Source: Phorcus lineatus (taxonomy: Eukaryota > Mollusca > Gastropoda > Trochida > Trochidae). Taken from it: a stretch of 64,000 nt of DNA. The notes below the pieces were generated by a model, which saw only the letters and a program-made list of their open reading frames with translations, was not told where the DNA came from and searched no databases. This document shows, in pieces, positions 21,701 through 34,140 of this stretch (its first letter is position 1; each line of letters starts with the position of its first letter). The stretch lies in NCBI GenBank assembly GCA_921293015.1, contig OV121091.1, forward strand, positions 30,488,839-30,552,838, given 5' to 3'. Position numbers and translations under genes: made by a program.

Positions 21701-22732
21701 TATTGTAAAAAGACTTTCAAATTTTACGATAACCGATGTTACTGTGAATTCTTTCAGTGGCATTCTAGTGCCAGTAATGAGGTACACGATTTTATGGCGT
21801 TTAAAGCATTCATGCTTGAGAACAGTATAAGGAGCTATACCGAAAAGTCACAAATCTGTTAATAAAAAAGTTGAATATCCATAAAATCGTGTACCCGGTA
21901 CATGAATGTTACTGTGATGAAATGTTTTTTTAAAAGATCATGTGAAAAATACAGGATTTATGTTTGTGAAATTTAAATAATGAATAAGTATTTTAATAAT
22001 AATATCATATTTCAAGTACTTCTTTGTAATGCTTAAATTGTCATTCATATTTTTCTCTTCTGAAGCTCCCTGTTCAGTCATTGAATGAACTACAGTACAA
22101 TGTTCATATGAAAACCATGCTCATAAGATATTTTTTTATATCATTTTAACTCATCGCACGTTTTAGAAAATATCATTTTTATTATGACAATTGCGTGCGC
22201 TAATAATAAACATGAATAAACAAACACTTACACATTGTCATAATGTCAGGCTTTGATACGACCCTCTTTTATATGTTCGATCCAAAAAGGACAAATATAT
22301 GATAAACTACTTGTTTTCAACGAAATTTTAAAATACACTTTTACATAGGTGTGCACGTAGACCTGAATAAATCCTACAAATTACATTGGTGCTTAAGATA
22401 TTATTATTACTATTAATTCTTATTTTTTTTTAGGATTGACGTGCGTCATTGTCCGGTTTTCGACCATTATATAGCGACATGTTATGCCTTGACATTTTCC
22501 CTATACATTAGCAATAAGCTTTGAAAGGATACTTTTCGGCAACAGTCGGTACGTCACGATCAAATAACATAAATTGGTAAAGTATGGAATATTTTACTCA
22601 ATCAACTCATAGCGTGTCTTGCACAAAATGAAAATGATGAAATCGGCACTTACTGTTCTGAGCTAAACATACAGCGACCAGCAGGGACAGTATCACAGTC
22701 AGAGAATGGCGACACATCGTAGCCATTTCAGT
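152..22732 (-). CDS. Secreted multi-VWA matrix protein gene (collagen VI/matrilin-like), 5' and central part, 24 exons
   Basis: Joining the exons listed below gives about 1,877 residues with no stop: a signal peptide, then nine VWA domains separated by 8-24-residue linkers. VWA domains in extracellular proteins bind collagens, glycans or other matrix proteins, often through a metal ion held by the MIDAS motif. The repeated cysteine-bracketed VWA modules resemble collagen VI alpha chains, matrilins and molluscan shell/byssus matrix proteins. No Gly-X-Y collagen repeat, EGF or chitin-binding domain is seen, so the exact family is open. Module borders are all phase 1. The coding part starts at ATG 22726-22724 and continues beyond base 1, so the C-terminus is missing. 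VWA1-4 look structural (MIDAS degraded), while VWA5-9 keep an intact MIDAS. The family call is firm; the physiological role is inference. Confidence 0.87.
946..1017 (-). CDS. Linker exon L9 (expanded poly-Thr) between VWA8 and VWA9
   Basis: This 72-nt phase 1-1 exon (acceptor ATCTTTCAG, donor GTAAGT) encodes VPP followed by a longer Thr run than L8 and the same PLPTTSMAD end. The 18-nt excess is an expansion of ACA/ACC Thr codons, which is in-frame slippage or unequal exchange after the module duplicated. Confidence 0.8.
1799..2365 (-). CDS. VWA8, single exon, second copy of the recent tandem array
   Basis: This 567-nt phase 1-1 exon (acceptor TTATCTCTAG, donor GTATGT) has intact DSSTS, Thr and TDG metal motifs and both cysteines. 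It differs from VWA9 only around EYSSKRDVYLAID (EYSTKREVYFAID in VWA9). The introns on both sides match those around VWA9, so exon, linker and introns were copied together. Confidence 0.95.
2593..2646 (-). CDS. Linker exon L8 (poly-Thr) between VWA7 and VWA8
   Basis: This 54-nt phase 1-1 exon (acceptor ATCTTTCAG, donor GTAAGT) encodes VPP, six Thr, then PLPTTSMAD. It is the same exon as L9 but with a shorter Thr run. A Thr run next to Pro suggests an O-glycosylated, extended hinge. Confidence 0.8.
3447..4013 (-). CDS. VWA7, single exon, first copy of the recent tandem array
   Basis: This 567-nt phase 1-1 exon (acceptor CTTTCCTACAG, donor GTATGT) encodes a complete VWA domain. It starts DCSSTQLDLVFVLDSSTSV and has ANIDGGNVRVGVVIYSTEV, the Thr motif in YGSTNTFGGLNSMRTKMF, GDRPGVKNVAVVITDGVSN and the exit TSFCPG. 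All MIDAS ligands and both cysteines are present. It differs from VWA8 by about four residues and from VWA9 by about three (for example KLILDF for KLMLDF, and RNAG for RNSG). Its 5' flanking intron is unlike those of VWA8 and VWA9, which places the duplication boundary near the start of this exon. Confidence 0.95.
4268..4318 (-). CDS. Linker exon L7 (Pro/Thr-rich) between VWA6 and VWA7
   Basis: This 51-nt phase 1-1 exon (acceptor ACTGATTTCAG, donor GTATGT) encodes IIAPPPPTTTMTPKPD. The Pro then Thr order is shared with L8 and L9. It is a likely O-glycosylated spacer. Confidence 0.75.
5148..5717 (-). CDS. VWA6, single exon with intact MIDAS
   Basis: This 570-nt phase 1-1 exon (acceptor TGACTTCTAG, donor GTAAGT) encodes a full VWA domain. 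It starts DCSSTRMDLVFVLDSSTSV, with the entry Cys and MIDAS DSSTS. It continues with ANIDDDNVRVGIVIYSTEV, the Thr motif in YGSTNTYGGLNTMRTKMF, the signature GDRPDVPNVCILITDGISN and the exit GSICPG. It is one codon longer than VWA7-9 (EYIGNKRG in place of EYSTKRE). It is clearly the nearest relative of the VWA7-9 cluster but diverged well before those duplications. Confidence 0.94.
6434..6475 (-). CDS. Linker exon L6 between VWA5 and VWA6
   Basis: This 42-nt phase 1-1 exon (acceptor TATTTTTCAG, donor GTAAGT) encodes LKEPVIPQSAGDD. It is mildly acidic and carries no Thr run. Confidence 0.7.
7359..7392 (-). promoter_or_regulatory. Intronic CCAAT / CRE-half / GTCACGTGAC E-box cluster
   Basis: Just inside the intron after VWA5 the minus strand carries CCAAT (in GACCAATCAC), then a CRE half site next to the palindrome GTCACGTGAC. 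These three sit within about 34 bp. The E-box palindrome is of the CLEAR/bHLH-ZIP type. The arrangement resembles a promoter-proximal element. Function is inferred only. Confidence 0.3.
7403..7969 (-). CDS. VWA5, single exon with intact MIDAS
   Basis: This 567-nt phase 1-1 exon (acceptor ATTTATTTCAG, donor GTATGT) holds a complete VWA domain. Features are the entry Cys (KCLNAK), strand LDLVFVVDSSTSV with MIDAS DSSTS, ANVDNGNVRVAVVTYSTD, the Thr motif in HGSTNTAGALRTMR, the signature GDRPGVANVAIVLTDGISN with the third MIDAS Asp, strand IKIYAIGIGLAETRELDGIAS, and exit Cys (SVCPG). All metal ligands and the disulphide pair expected of a matrilin/collagen VI-type VWA are present, so it should bind a divalent cation and a matrix ligand. 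It is the first of the intact class (VWA5-9). Confidence 0.94.
7970..9347 (-). other. Intron between L5 and VWA5
   Basis: This is a long AT-rich intron. Apart from the coding-like fragment at 8030-8119 I see no exon, RNA gene or mobile element in it. Confidence 0.5.
8030..8119 (-). other. Coding-like fragment, candidate extra exon between L5 and VWA5
   Basis: These 90 nt read without a stop in the one frame that would fit a phase 1-1 exon. They encode a charged, helix-like segment containing KLEEYHRLKKSPVPEAVEVL and then YSALS. The donor GTAGGA is acceptable. The acceptor (GACTAGACAG) lacks a clear pyrimidine tract. The text is protein-like and unlike the Pro/Thr linkers, so it may be a real alternative exon or a captured piece of another gene. 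I do not recognise the family. Confidence 0.33.
9348..9371 (-). CDS. Linker exon L5 between VWA4 and VWA5
   Basis: This 24-nt phase 1-1 mini-exon (acceptor CCTTTTCAG, donor GTAAGT) encodes RSQGKPD after the split Phe codon. It ends in PD, close to the KPD end of L7. Confidence 0.6.
9707..10086 (-). CDS. VWA4, second exon
   Basis: This 380-nt exon (acceptor GAACTTACAG, donor GTAAGT) encodes the helix KMDLKDAINSLVKR, EVLRSIREEMF, the signature GDRDGVPNGVILITD, strand CIGVFTVGVGL and the closing helix NGQSVKQQIAA. The late metal Asp is kept (TDTTAN) while the first motif is lost. It ends with a T whose codon is completed by linker L5 to Phe. VWA4 therefore lacks both bracketing cysteines, as VWA2 and VWA3 do. 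It carries one unusual internal Cys (KGACIGV). Confidence 0.86.
10387..10564 (-). CDS. VWA4, first exon (MIDAS-degenerate)
   Basis: Phase-1 start (acceptor TCTTTTACAG), phase-2 end (donor GTAACT). It encodes strand ADIIFAVHFNP, then helix NSLKTYLSNLVESAD, then IDSGNVRIGMYVDG and PFQLN. The metal motif reads HFNPR in place of DxSxS. There is no entry cysteine. The phase-2 intron after ...FQLN is at the same structural place as the one in VWA1, so VWA1 and VWA4 probably share an ancestor domain. Confidence 0.83.
10735..10758 (-). CDS. Linker exon L4b between VWA3 and VWA4
   Basis: This 24-nt phase 1-1 mini-exon (acceptor TTCTTTTTAG, donor GTAAGT) encodes SCGASMA. Its end resembles the SMAD end of linkers L8 and L9, which supports it as a real, shortened linker. 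It adds a free cysteine just before VWA4. Confidence 0.58.
10759..12334 (-). other. Intron between L4b and L4a
   Basis: This 1.6-kb intron contains the 33-bp tandem repeat at 11360-11462. The rest shows no supported gene. A 61-codon minus ORF at 11535-11720 lacks fitting splice sites. Confidence 0.5.
11360..11462. repeat. 33-bp tandem repeat, about 3 copies
   Basis: The unit begins GACAACGGTGAACATTGATG and recurs at 11360, 11393 and 11426. The third copy has a few substitutions. It lies inside an intron of the VWA gene. Confidence 0.85.
12335..12388 (-). CDS. Linker exon L4a (Pro/Thr-rich) between VWA3 and VWA4
   Basis: This 54-nt phase 1-1 exon (acceptor TTTCTACAG, donor GTCAGT) encodes SANPRKPPPPTKPTSPP. 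It is a stiff, probably extended Pro-rich spacer that could be O-glycosylated on its Thr and Ser residues. Confidence 0.72.
12732..13307 (-). CDS. VWA3, single exon, MIDAS absent
   Basis: This 576-nt phase 1-1 exon (acceptor CTCACTTTTCAG, donor GTAAGT) covers a whole VWA domain of about 191 residues. Motifs in order are strand ADIAIVYQVG, ANADIDGGAVRVALVNYG, QFGLNTHDKKN, the helix AGEALKQVQTQVF, the signature GDRPNVPNAVIFITD, strand GVKIFTIGIG and ELQSVASDP. The first metal motif is entirely missing (VYQVGKKA), although the late Asp of ITD remains. It is unusually rich in Lys, which suggests a basic surface. Neither bracketing cysteine is present: the domain starts NSGEA and ends with a split Leu codon. 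Confidence 0.9.
14473..14511 (-). CDS. Linker exon L3b between VWA2 and VWA3
   Basis: This 39-nt phase 1-1 mini-exon (acceptor CCTATTTCAG, donor GTGAGT) encodes DIPGADEPMTLM. It directly precedes the VWA3 exon. Two consecutive mini-exons therefore build this linker. Confidence 0.6.
15618..15650 (-). CDS. Linker exon L3a between VWA2 and VWA3
   Basis: This 33-nt phase 1-1 mini-exon (acceptor TTTTTTCCAG, donor GTAGAA) encodes RDGPPTVVNP after the split Leu codon. It is Pro-rich like the other linkers. It is supported by both splice sites and by a frame that joins on both sides. Confidence 0.6.
16162..16468 (-). CDS. VWA2, second exon
   Basis: This 307-nt exon (acceptor CCTTTGCAG, donor GTGAGT) encodes helix ANSAAGLNVVRQQMF, the family signature GDRPSVPNMAIVLTD, strand NVLVYAVGINL and the closing helix SSASDEIVEQIQ. 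The acidic residue of the third metal motif is kept (TDANSN in place of TDGxSN), but the first motif in the preceding exon is lost. The final codon is split as T|TG with linker L3a and gives Leu where Cys stands in VWA1 and VWA5-9. Confidence 0.85.
16787..17034 (-). CDS. VWA2, first exon (MIDAS-degenerate)
   Basis: Phase-1 start after TGTTTTCAG and phase-0 end before GTAGGT. It carries strand KELDLVFLLH, a helix FRGMQDFIKSTINRAD, then IDSGAVRVGAAVY and the helix KQDVMNSIDKINF. The metal motif reads HFSNK where functional VWAs have DxSxS, so Asp and the second Ser are replaced. There is no cysteine before the first strand, unlike VWA1 and VWA5-9. The intron after ...RDSR lies further into the domain than the VWA1/VWA4 intron and is in phase 0, so this domain has a different intron history. 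Confidence 0.85.
17035..18431 (-). other. Introns flanking L2
   Basis: Introns 17035-17739 and 17788-18431 are AT-rich. The first contains a possible 15-nt micro-exon at 17569-17583 (see findings). Nothing else is supported. Confidence 0.45.
17740..17787 (-). CDS. Linker exon L2 (Gly/Ser-rich) between VWA1 and VWA2
   Basis: This 48-nt phase 1-1 exon (acceptor TTTGCACAG, donor GTTTGT) encodes CPKSSGHGGGATGSIAG once its first two bases complete the split Cys codon of VWA1. Its Gly/Ser richness differs from the Pro/Thr-rich linkers downstream. Confidence 0.7.
18432..18805 (-). CDS. VWA1, second exon (C-terminal half)
   Basis: This 374-nt exon (acceptor CTATCTTCAG, donor GTAAGT) completes VWA1. 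Visible elements are strand KFVLLLTSGNS, helix EAEKLKKSGVKV, strand VIVVGVNV and the final helix LSFMSDVVFSSM. The usual third metal motif TDG is replaced by TSG, so the acidic ligand is lost and metal binding is unlikely. The exon ends with the T of a split codon. Linker L2 completes it to Cys, which can pair with the Cys at the domain start. The split-codon Thr motif of typical VWAs is not recognisable. Confidence 0.87.
19041..19209 (-). CDS. VWA1, first exon (N-terminal half)
   Basis: Phase-1 start after an ATTTTCAG acceptor, phase-2 end before GTAGGA. It encodes the first part of a Rossmann-like VWA fold: an entry cysteine (GCGQTK), beta-strand IDLVIVLD, then helix 1, and the strand GLVRIGLIT. 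The MIDAS position reads DTAGS instead of DSSTS, so the first metal-coordinating Ser is Ala. It joins exon 18432-18805 through a split Arg codon. The interruption after the ...AKF strand is at the same place and phase as in VWA4. Confidence 0.84.
19210..21512 (-). other. Intron between L1 and VWA1
   Basis: This 2.3-kb intron is AT-rich. Its middle (20230-20850) is a degenerate tandem repeat. The remainder shows no credible exon. Confidence 0.5.
20230..20850. repeat. Degenerate tandem repeat, roughly 170-bp period
   Basis: Related segments with GAAACC...AAAATTCATTTG...GGTCTAACC...AAAAGCACATCTA begin near 20333, 20420, 20598 and 20760. A second shared block (GATGTGCTCCAGA, GTCATAGAGTCACTG) recurs near 20271, 20540 and 20710. 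Copies are diverged and some are truncated, so this is an old array. Confidence 0.7.
21513..21560 (-). CDS. Linker exon L1 between signal peptide and VWA1
   Basis: This 48-nt phase 1-1 exon has a TTTTTTCAG acceptor and a GTGGGT donor. It encodes a short Pro/Val/Gly linker (LFPEGTLPVVPNGVS). It keeps the frame between the signal peptide exon and VWA1. The donor is weaker than those of the other linkers. Confidence 0.62.
22436..22620 (+). repeat. Dispersed GCGC-core repeat family, copy A
   Basis: It starts TGACGTGCGTCATTGTCCGG-TTTTCGACC and ends CAACTCATAGCGTGTCTT. It aligns over its length with copies at 44199, 48099 and 52958: shared core, central AATAAGCTTT, late CGATCAAAT, and an end related to CTCTGTG-CCCTTT. 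This copy sits about 30 bp from the donor of the signal-peptide exon. Confidence 0.65.
22654..22732 (-). CDS. Start-codon exon with signal peptide
   Basis: ATG lies at 22726-22724 and is followed by 24 codons. The N-terminus MATMCRHS leads into the hydrophobic core LTVILSLLVAVCLA and then QN, a classical signal peptide with cleavage most likely after CLA. The exon ends in phase 1 at a consensus donor GTAAGT. A strong acceptor (pyrimidine tract ending TTTTTCCAG, with a CTTAAC branch-like site upstream) sits only 6 nt 5' of the ATG. The transcript therefore probably has at least one upstream untranslated exon. No other in-frame ATG competes except Met4. The protein should enter the secretory pathway and, with no membrane segment visible, be exported. 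Confidence 0.82.
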
Positions 22733-26819
<4,087 letters not shown>

Positions 26820-28491
26820 GTACTGCCTTGGCAGTCCTAGTTATTATTATTATTATTTTCGGCAATACACGTCCCTGTGACTAGTACCCTTCACGAAGTA
26901 TGTGTTTGCTCAAACTCTTCAGATTTCAAATACACGTTATCTGTTATCGAGTTAGATTATTTGTATATCATCAGCAAATAAACACCTTTTCAAACCATAG
27001 GCATCGTCCTCTTAATGTGGCTAGGAAGGGGGAGGGGGCGGAGTCGGGAACATGTAACACGACCCACTGTACACAAGAGTTCCTGACTTCTCGGATACCT
27101 AGATTAATACGACTGACAAGCCCTTCGGAGGTAACGAGTAGCTTTGCTTTGTGTAAATAAATGCAGTAAATCTCCAGGGTTTATTCAACAAATATGGAGC
27201 AGAAATAACAATGTTCGGTACGGACAAAGAAACAGAAAGAGTATCTGTCTGGCAATGGGAAGGGGATATGTTAGGCTGATGACTGACATTTAGTAAGGAA
27301 ATTACTAATAGTTACTTATACTTTTCAGAATAACATTAGTGTAAGTAATCTCTTTGACAAGATATATTGATAACACGTAAACGTGTATAATTACGCATTA
27401 ATTCACGCAATACAAATTAACCTACGAACTGAAATGTGAATTAAATCAACACATAATTGGTATGACGTCTCTATGAGACTGAATTCAATCAAAATGATAA
27501 AGTGTAAATACGCCTACACTTTGCACGTGTTATAATTTCTAAGTTCTTATCTCTGCAATTTATCTTTCCCTTCCGAAATATTCCTCAACGCGCCAGTTAG
27601 GTGCATCTGAGTTACGAAATTGTACTTGTCTTAACCACAGGCAAATGAAGCGCACATGAGCTCGCGCCAAAAAGAAGTGCCCTCTCTTACGAGCTAGGCG
27701 TAGCGCAATTAATTTGCGCTGTATTTCGCTAGTCCTGTAACGTACTACGAAACTCTTCCAACAGATGTAACTTATATGCGGCAACTCAGGGACAGGGACT
27801 GGTGACAGCAGCATGCTGGTTACAGAGTGAAGGCAACCAACATAACCAAAACAATGCTATGAAATACAATTTAAAAAAATTTAAAACCACAATTTAGGTG
27901 AAGAGTTTGAATTTATTATTTTTTATTAAGTGTCTTCACTATCATCGCAAATTTCGTGGCCTACCGTCATAATAAAGAAATAAATAGAAAGAGGCAAACA
28001 CATGAGAATGACATCACAAATCTTTCAATGGATTAAATGCACATCAAATTTGTAAAATAAATCTGAAATGGTAAACTGTTAAGCCTTTGACATGGTTTTG
28101 TTGTGGAATAATCGGAGAAGAGGGAGGGAAAGGGGTTCGATTGTATATCTTTCGTTATACTTTCGGGGGACGTGGATCACATCAAAGAGAATGCTTATCT
28201 ATTAATGTCTTAATACTATATTTAAATGGGTAACCAAAGAAATTTAATAAAATAATCACAAATGCATTAAAAGGAAAAATACAAATTCATTTCCTCTACA
28301 CAATGCTAATGCATATCACAAATGATAATGAATGCTTACCGAGAAATTAGTAATCCAATATCACAGCTTCTCAGGCATTATTCCAGTCACTAATAACGTA
28401 AGTTAAGTACCTCTTAAAGTGCGACTGCGGTCAGCCAAGTGGTACGACCGTGTGTGACTAGCAGGCTTCTTGATATTGGCATAAAACTGAT

Positions 28492-28521
28492 CACCACGCC
28501 CCTTATTTTGGTCACGTGACC
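28492..28521 (-). promoter_or_regulatory. Possible promoter element: CACGCCCC plus GGTCACGTGACC
   Basis: A CACGCCCC GC-type box lies next to a 12-bp perfect E-box palindrome. On the minus strand a consensus donor GTAAGC occurs about 170 bp downstream (exon end 28340). The site could thus be the promoter of an untranslated first exon for the VWA gene. There is no TATA box or direct evidence. Confidence 0.22.
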
Positions 28522-31500
28522 TCCTCTTGCAACGAAGAACGATCAAACTTGGTCACTTGACCAACATATCCTTCTCAATAAATGTTGTAATTACTGTTAA
28601 CAAGAATTTTAAGTAGCACAATCATTGTTGATAATATATTTTGCTTTTCATAGTTATTCTAACGATGTTTTCTTTACTTGAAACTAAATCTATAAACAGC
28701 TGTTTGACATGGGTGTGTCAACTTGGTTCGCTTCCTTCACATCCTGAACTTAGTACTCTTACTGAGGGATATTAACTCACAGATGTATTTGAAATTAACA
28801 GGGAGATCAACACTCTTCTTCCAATGGCATTCTAACGCTGGATGAAGTACTCAAATCAGTTAAAAGTCAAGGGCATATGTCAAATTTTATCTTATTCAAA
28901 GACATGCTTTTTCAAGTGCTCACTGGGGTGCAGTTCAATACGGTTTAAAGTTACACCTCAGGTTCAGCTGTAATCTGCCTCAGATCAGAGTGAAGGATAA
29001 ACGCATTCTAAACGTATGGCTCTTCGAAAAGAGTAGTTATTGATTCTAATAATAACAGATCATAATTTTCTGGTAAAGTTCTCAAAGGATAACAAAAACT
29101 CTTGGGCTTTGTGAATTTCAAAGCTTTCAGATTTCATTTGATCAGTAGGAGACGATAAAGCACCACCCTTCTTACAATGTATCACAAATTTCACTTTAGA
29201 CCGGAAGTTAGATTTAGAAGATTAAGTAAAGATAGTGATTGTCAAAGTTAATAGTCGTATAGTGAATTTTGGCAGTGTTTGCGGCTAAAAATAATATTCT
29301 TCCATTCATATTTTAATTATTCTAATCTATTAGTAAGATGAACATCGAGTTTCAATATTTGGTCCGTGTTTAATTCTCTAACCATTCAAAACCCTGTGAA
29401 AGTCATCTACAAGAGCATGCATGATATCAGCTACAATAGTTATGAACATTTATGAACTTATGAACATATGCATGTTTCCATGAAAACACACTGGGTGTCA
29501 GTATGATAAATTGACTCAAATTTTAATTTGTACATTTGCCTTGAAGACTGTAACAATATTGTCAACATTTTGAAGTTTCTTTCTTGATATATTTCCGTTG
29601 CTGTTCATTAGAGAGAAAATTCGTATCCAACTTAAATGAAAGAGAAAAATGAAGCATTTTTTCCTTACAAATCAGTGAATTCATACATGAACTGACGAAA
29701 ATCGGTTCTATGTAAAGAATTACAACATACAAGATGTGTATCGAAAGAGGTTCTCAAAATGCATAAAGGTCGCCATCACTACCACCCCTCCAAACCCTCC
29801 TTACACACGCTTGTTGATAAGAAACACTTAAAGCTCAGACTCCATGCATGATGTTGGCTTCTGAAACTTGACCTCCGCTTGACCTTCAGTGCTAGAACCG
29901 GTCGCTTCGACCTGCTAGCTTCATTGAAAGGCCTTGACAGTGACATAACGACTTTTCTTGTTAACCTTCTCCTACTGCATGGATAAAGACCAGAATTTGA
30001 CGGTCGACATGTCAACTAACACAGGTAGCCAACACAATGTTTACAAACAATGAAAATGATGTTATGCAAGTTTTAACGTCTCCAGTGAGGGACAGACGAA
30101 TTCTGCACTGTGTTCGAGGGTTAGTACTTTAACTTATAGAATAACCTCAGGTTGACGTATTGATTTCTTTCTACCTATTGTTTACATCAATTAAATATAA
30201 TTTATTTCAAGAGAAGCTTCTGTCCTGAGTGAACTTAATTTAACTTTACAAATACACTTATGTAATGTTTGAGTTAAGTTTGAAACCGAATGCTTCTCTG
30301 AATGCATATAGAGTAAAATATCTGAATTTGTTTAACATGAAAAAAAGAAGATGTAATTAAATTTTTTCTCTCATTAATACCCCGTCTTGATAGTAAACAG
30401 GTCACATTTATATGACTGTATGCTATTCTAATATGGCTTTTTAAAGTCTCGCTGTGACTTTTTTATGTTAACACTAGACTTTCATCTTTTGTAAGTGTAA
30501 CTACGTCATCTTGTCAAGGTGAACTATGTTAATGTAGATTAACTTCTTTAATGCTTTGAAGGCGGTTTTCTACGCCTTGTCGTCAGTTCTCATGTCAATA
30601 AAACAGGAAATTATGAATATAACTTCACAGCATTTGATTCAAACTTGTCCAACCATGCCGAAACGTTTTACAGGTGGACAGGTGCGAGTAGACTCTCTCC
30701 AGTCTCTAAATGTTTTCTCATTTTATCCTCGATATATCATTAATCGGGTCAAAATATGTGGCAAAAATCATTTGATTGACATTGCCATATTAAATATAGA
30801 TCCATTGCAAGTTGTTATGGTGTAAAGTAATGTGAACAGTGTTTCAAAAGTGAAAATCATTGTCCCAAAACAAATCAGAGTTTGACATCCAGTTCTCACA
30901 TTGCTCGTATTTCATTTTTAGTTGATAGACCTATGTTATATACATGTACGATGTTAATCATATGTTCCCGATTTACGTATACTTAACATTTTTGGAAAAA
31001 AAGTTAAATAAGCAAATATACTGATGACATTGGACAAAAACTCAGCAAATTAGATGTAAGTCCTTCTTAGCTATGAACTTGGCTACTTAACAGTGCAATA
31101 ACTCCGTTCATAGCTGTTAACTCTGACGTGCAGAACGATATGACAGCAAGCTGATAACATCTATGGTTTACGTACTATCTCGGTGCTTACTTCTATCATT
31201 CTTCAGTTGATACGAATTTATATGCAGTTGAAACTCGATTTTAAATATGAACAGAAAGTGTGTCGGGGACAGCACTCCAAAATAGTTAGTTAGGAATGAT
31301 TACGATCCTATAAATTTAAAGATTAAAACCATAAGATCTCTTTTAAAGTAATTATATCAATTTTCGAAATGGATAGAAAAGAACTTAAGAGAGAGAAGAA
31401 ATCTTTTCGATAATCATTTGAATAGCGTTACTAAAAAGGTTATTTCAAATAAAGTTTACAATATTGGAAATCGCCTAAAACCTTTAGTCACCTTTACAAT

Positions 31501-31680
31501 TCAACATTTGATAAAATACCTCTTTTCAATAAAAAATGGACTTTCATACCAAAATGTTAAGCAAAAGTTTCTCATTTTAGATTTTAGATGTTTAATCTTG
31601 TAAATCGCGTAAGTTAGTTTCAAAAGGATTATAAAATTCCAATTAAACAACCACAAAATGTAGCCCCGGCATCAACACAT

Positions 31681-31800
31681 TTCAAGCAGGATTCGAACCC
31701 AATAACTATCCTACCTGTGAAGGGAGTTATAACCTGGCAAATATCCATACAGGTAATTCCACTGACACCTAGCTGACTACTGACCTAAAGCCCATCCGGA
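31681..31800 (-). repeat. tRNA-like SINE fragment
   Basis: The minus strand has a perfect pol III B-box GGGTTCGAATCC and, about 70 nt upstream, an A-box-like TAGGTGTCAGTGG. The spacing is too long and the pairing too poor for a functional tRNA, so a tRNA-derived SINE remnant is more likely. Confidence 0.35.
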
Positions 31801-34068
31801 CTGTAAAGATAACGCCGGTCACAGATGACCGACGTGCTCACTGAACCGTAGCAAGTGATGACTGACATTAAGGCACTGATAACCACCTCCAGAGAGACAT
31901 CTTAGATACAAGGTGATGAAAATGGATAACCTGTTAAAGTGATCAATTGTCTGATAATATCTGACATACATAACAAAACATTCAAAACATTTTTCATAAA
32001 TTCTACATTCTTGAAGTAGAAACTACCTACAATACAATAATTCATTTACGTCTCACTTCTGTACACACATAAAATATATGTACATTTGTTGTACATAGAA
32101 TCCGTATATAAAACATGTACAGAACCATTCACAACAGAAGTATGAGAGACAGATATCCAAAACATAGTTTAACCATGTAATAAGTTTTTTCTAAGTTGTA
32201 AAATTATAATGCAGTTTTGGGTGTAAAATAACTGCAGTAAAGGAATAACAGTATAGGGGTCATTCAGTGCACTGTCCGTGAAAATGGGTCTTAATTATGT
32301 GCGGTCGAGTGAGTTTCCATTGAGAAGATTAGACCCCTATGTGAGAACAGGTCAAAACTCCACAGCTAGCCTCCCTGGATCGAAGTCACGTTAATGTAGT
32401 CCAGTTCTTTCATTCAGAAGCGATTGCTAACGAGAATTGACAGAGTGGTCAGCTAACGGAAGGTAGCAGCAGTAGGTACCGTCAAACATAACATCAGTAA
32501 GACAACTAGACACACTCAAGAAAGCTTTTAAATTTTTTATGTTTTGTCTGGATGGCAGATTACACAGACCTGTGAAAGAGTCAAATCAAATTCAATTTAC
32601 CAAATGAACAAGTTTAGATACAGTTTTAATTGCTCCTTGAAGGAAAATGAAGTTTTTGTTAAAAGATGAATATCAAAAATCAATGTTTTCCATTTTCAAT
32701 CTCATGAAATAGCAGTATTTCACAACCGTTTGCTGTTTTCGTGAAAATCCATTTCAAAGACAATTGGTTTCACATGTTCATCAACTGTTCAACTGTTTTT
32801 GATCAAATAAACAAGTTACAAAAGTTTTTGTGTTAGGAGTGAATCCTTTGGTCGATTTATCCTAGAATTCCCAGTGAACCAAGTTTTAGTTTGGGACATA
32901 TTCAGTGAGGAGTAAATTGTTTACAAATTACAATTATTCAAAAAACCAAAAACGTTAGCACACAGGTCGATTGTATGCTTAAAGGAAAGGGAGCAACGGC
33001 TAAGCTTTGTTGTACCTCCGTTAGGTCCCTCCGTCACAGACAGACAGACAGATGTTTTATTAAAGTCTTGCCTCATAAATTAACAATAAAATAGACAAAC
33101 AAATATAACCATGTAAAACAATGAGCCCCAGGTGCAGGGTTATGTTTTTTACCGCTTAGACACAATTTGATGGAGTGTACTACGTGACACGTAATCAATA
33201 TGACGCTTACATGGGACTCTATCAATTAATTTATTCACATTACTTACTTTTTCAATATTTGTTCCGCTCAAGACTTAGACACTAATTGTTGGAATGTTAA
33301 GAACTTTGACACATGTCAGGACTGTAATGTAAGTGTAGATGTGCCGTTTGCATGATAGAGAGATATTTCTATTTAAGTCTCACTTTCTTTGCAAGTTCAG
33401 AATAAAGCAAAAACCTTTTCATTGGTATCAAAAGTAAACATATGTATCAGATCGTATGTATCAGTACCTATTTTGCATATGTTAGGCAAATATTCTTCGT
33501 TAAACTGTTCAGTTTTATTCCCTGCTGAACTCAGACACTACTGATGGAAGATCCATAAAATACTTGACATACTGACACACGAGCTATGATATGTAGATGT
33601 ACCCGGTGTTTCTATGTTTTAGTCTCCTCTATATTTTATAAGATAGTTGTTCTCTTTATATGAAACACGGGTAGAACCTCCGTATGGACTATTTTCATCG
33701 CTGTTGCGAGAGAATTTTGACTAAATGCAATCTCTGTTTTTGAAGTTTCTGCTACTACTAAGGAAAGCGGGATATATGAGTGAGCTGTGCTAACGAATGC
33801 TCTGAGATAAATCTAGAACCAGAAATATATCTAGGCATGTTTGTGGAAGGTATTCAAGATAGAATTACAGATGCCTCATGTATCACGCCGTATCTCCCTA
33901 TGGGTTAAAGGACAGCACGAAGAATGTTGTTTTTATACACCTGTTTTTATCAAATGGAAACAAATTATCAAAAGTATCTCCGGTCTTCCATAAAACGAAG
34001 CATTTGTATGATTTAACCACCACGAGTGATGTGAAACTGCCTTGAGGTGAAAAGAGAACAAGTTCTAA

Positions 34069-34140
34069 GGATTTACAACTTCTTTATTGAAGGAATGCGA
34101 CGTTTCGGTGTATATACTAACACCGTTATCAAGCAAGTGC
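34069..34140 (+). repeat. Short dispersed repeat related to the foldback at 39425
   Basis: The run GGATTTACAACTTCTTTATT, a GCGACGTTTCGGTGT segment and ACTAACACCGTTATCAAGC match one arm and loop of the foldback at 39425-39552 in opposite orientation. It contains the nested hairpin CGGTGT/ACACCG. Confidence 0.6.

Larger units (their letters stand above)
26860..34068. other. Gene-poor region
   Basis: This 7.2-kb AT-rich stretch has no supported gene. Small ORFs lack coding character and splice support. Notable points are a GC box near 27034, a CpG-richer patch at 27580-27790, the E-box palindrome at 28510, and a tRNA-like B-box at 31685. Confidence 0.5.
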
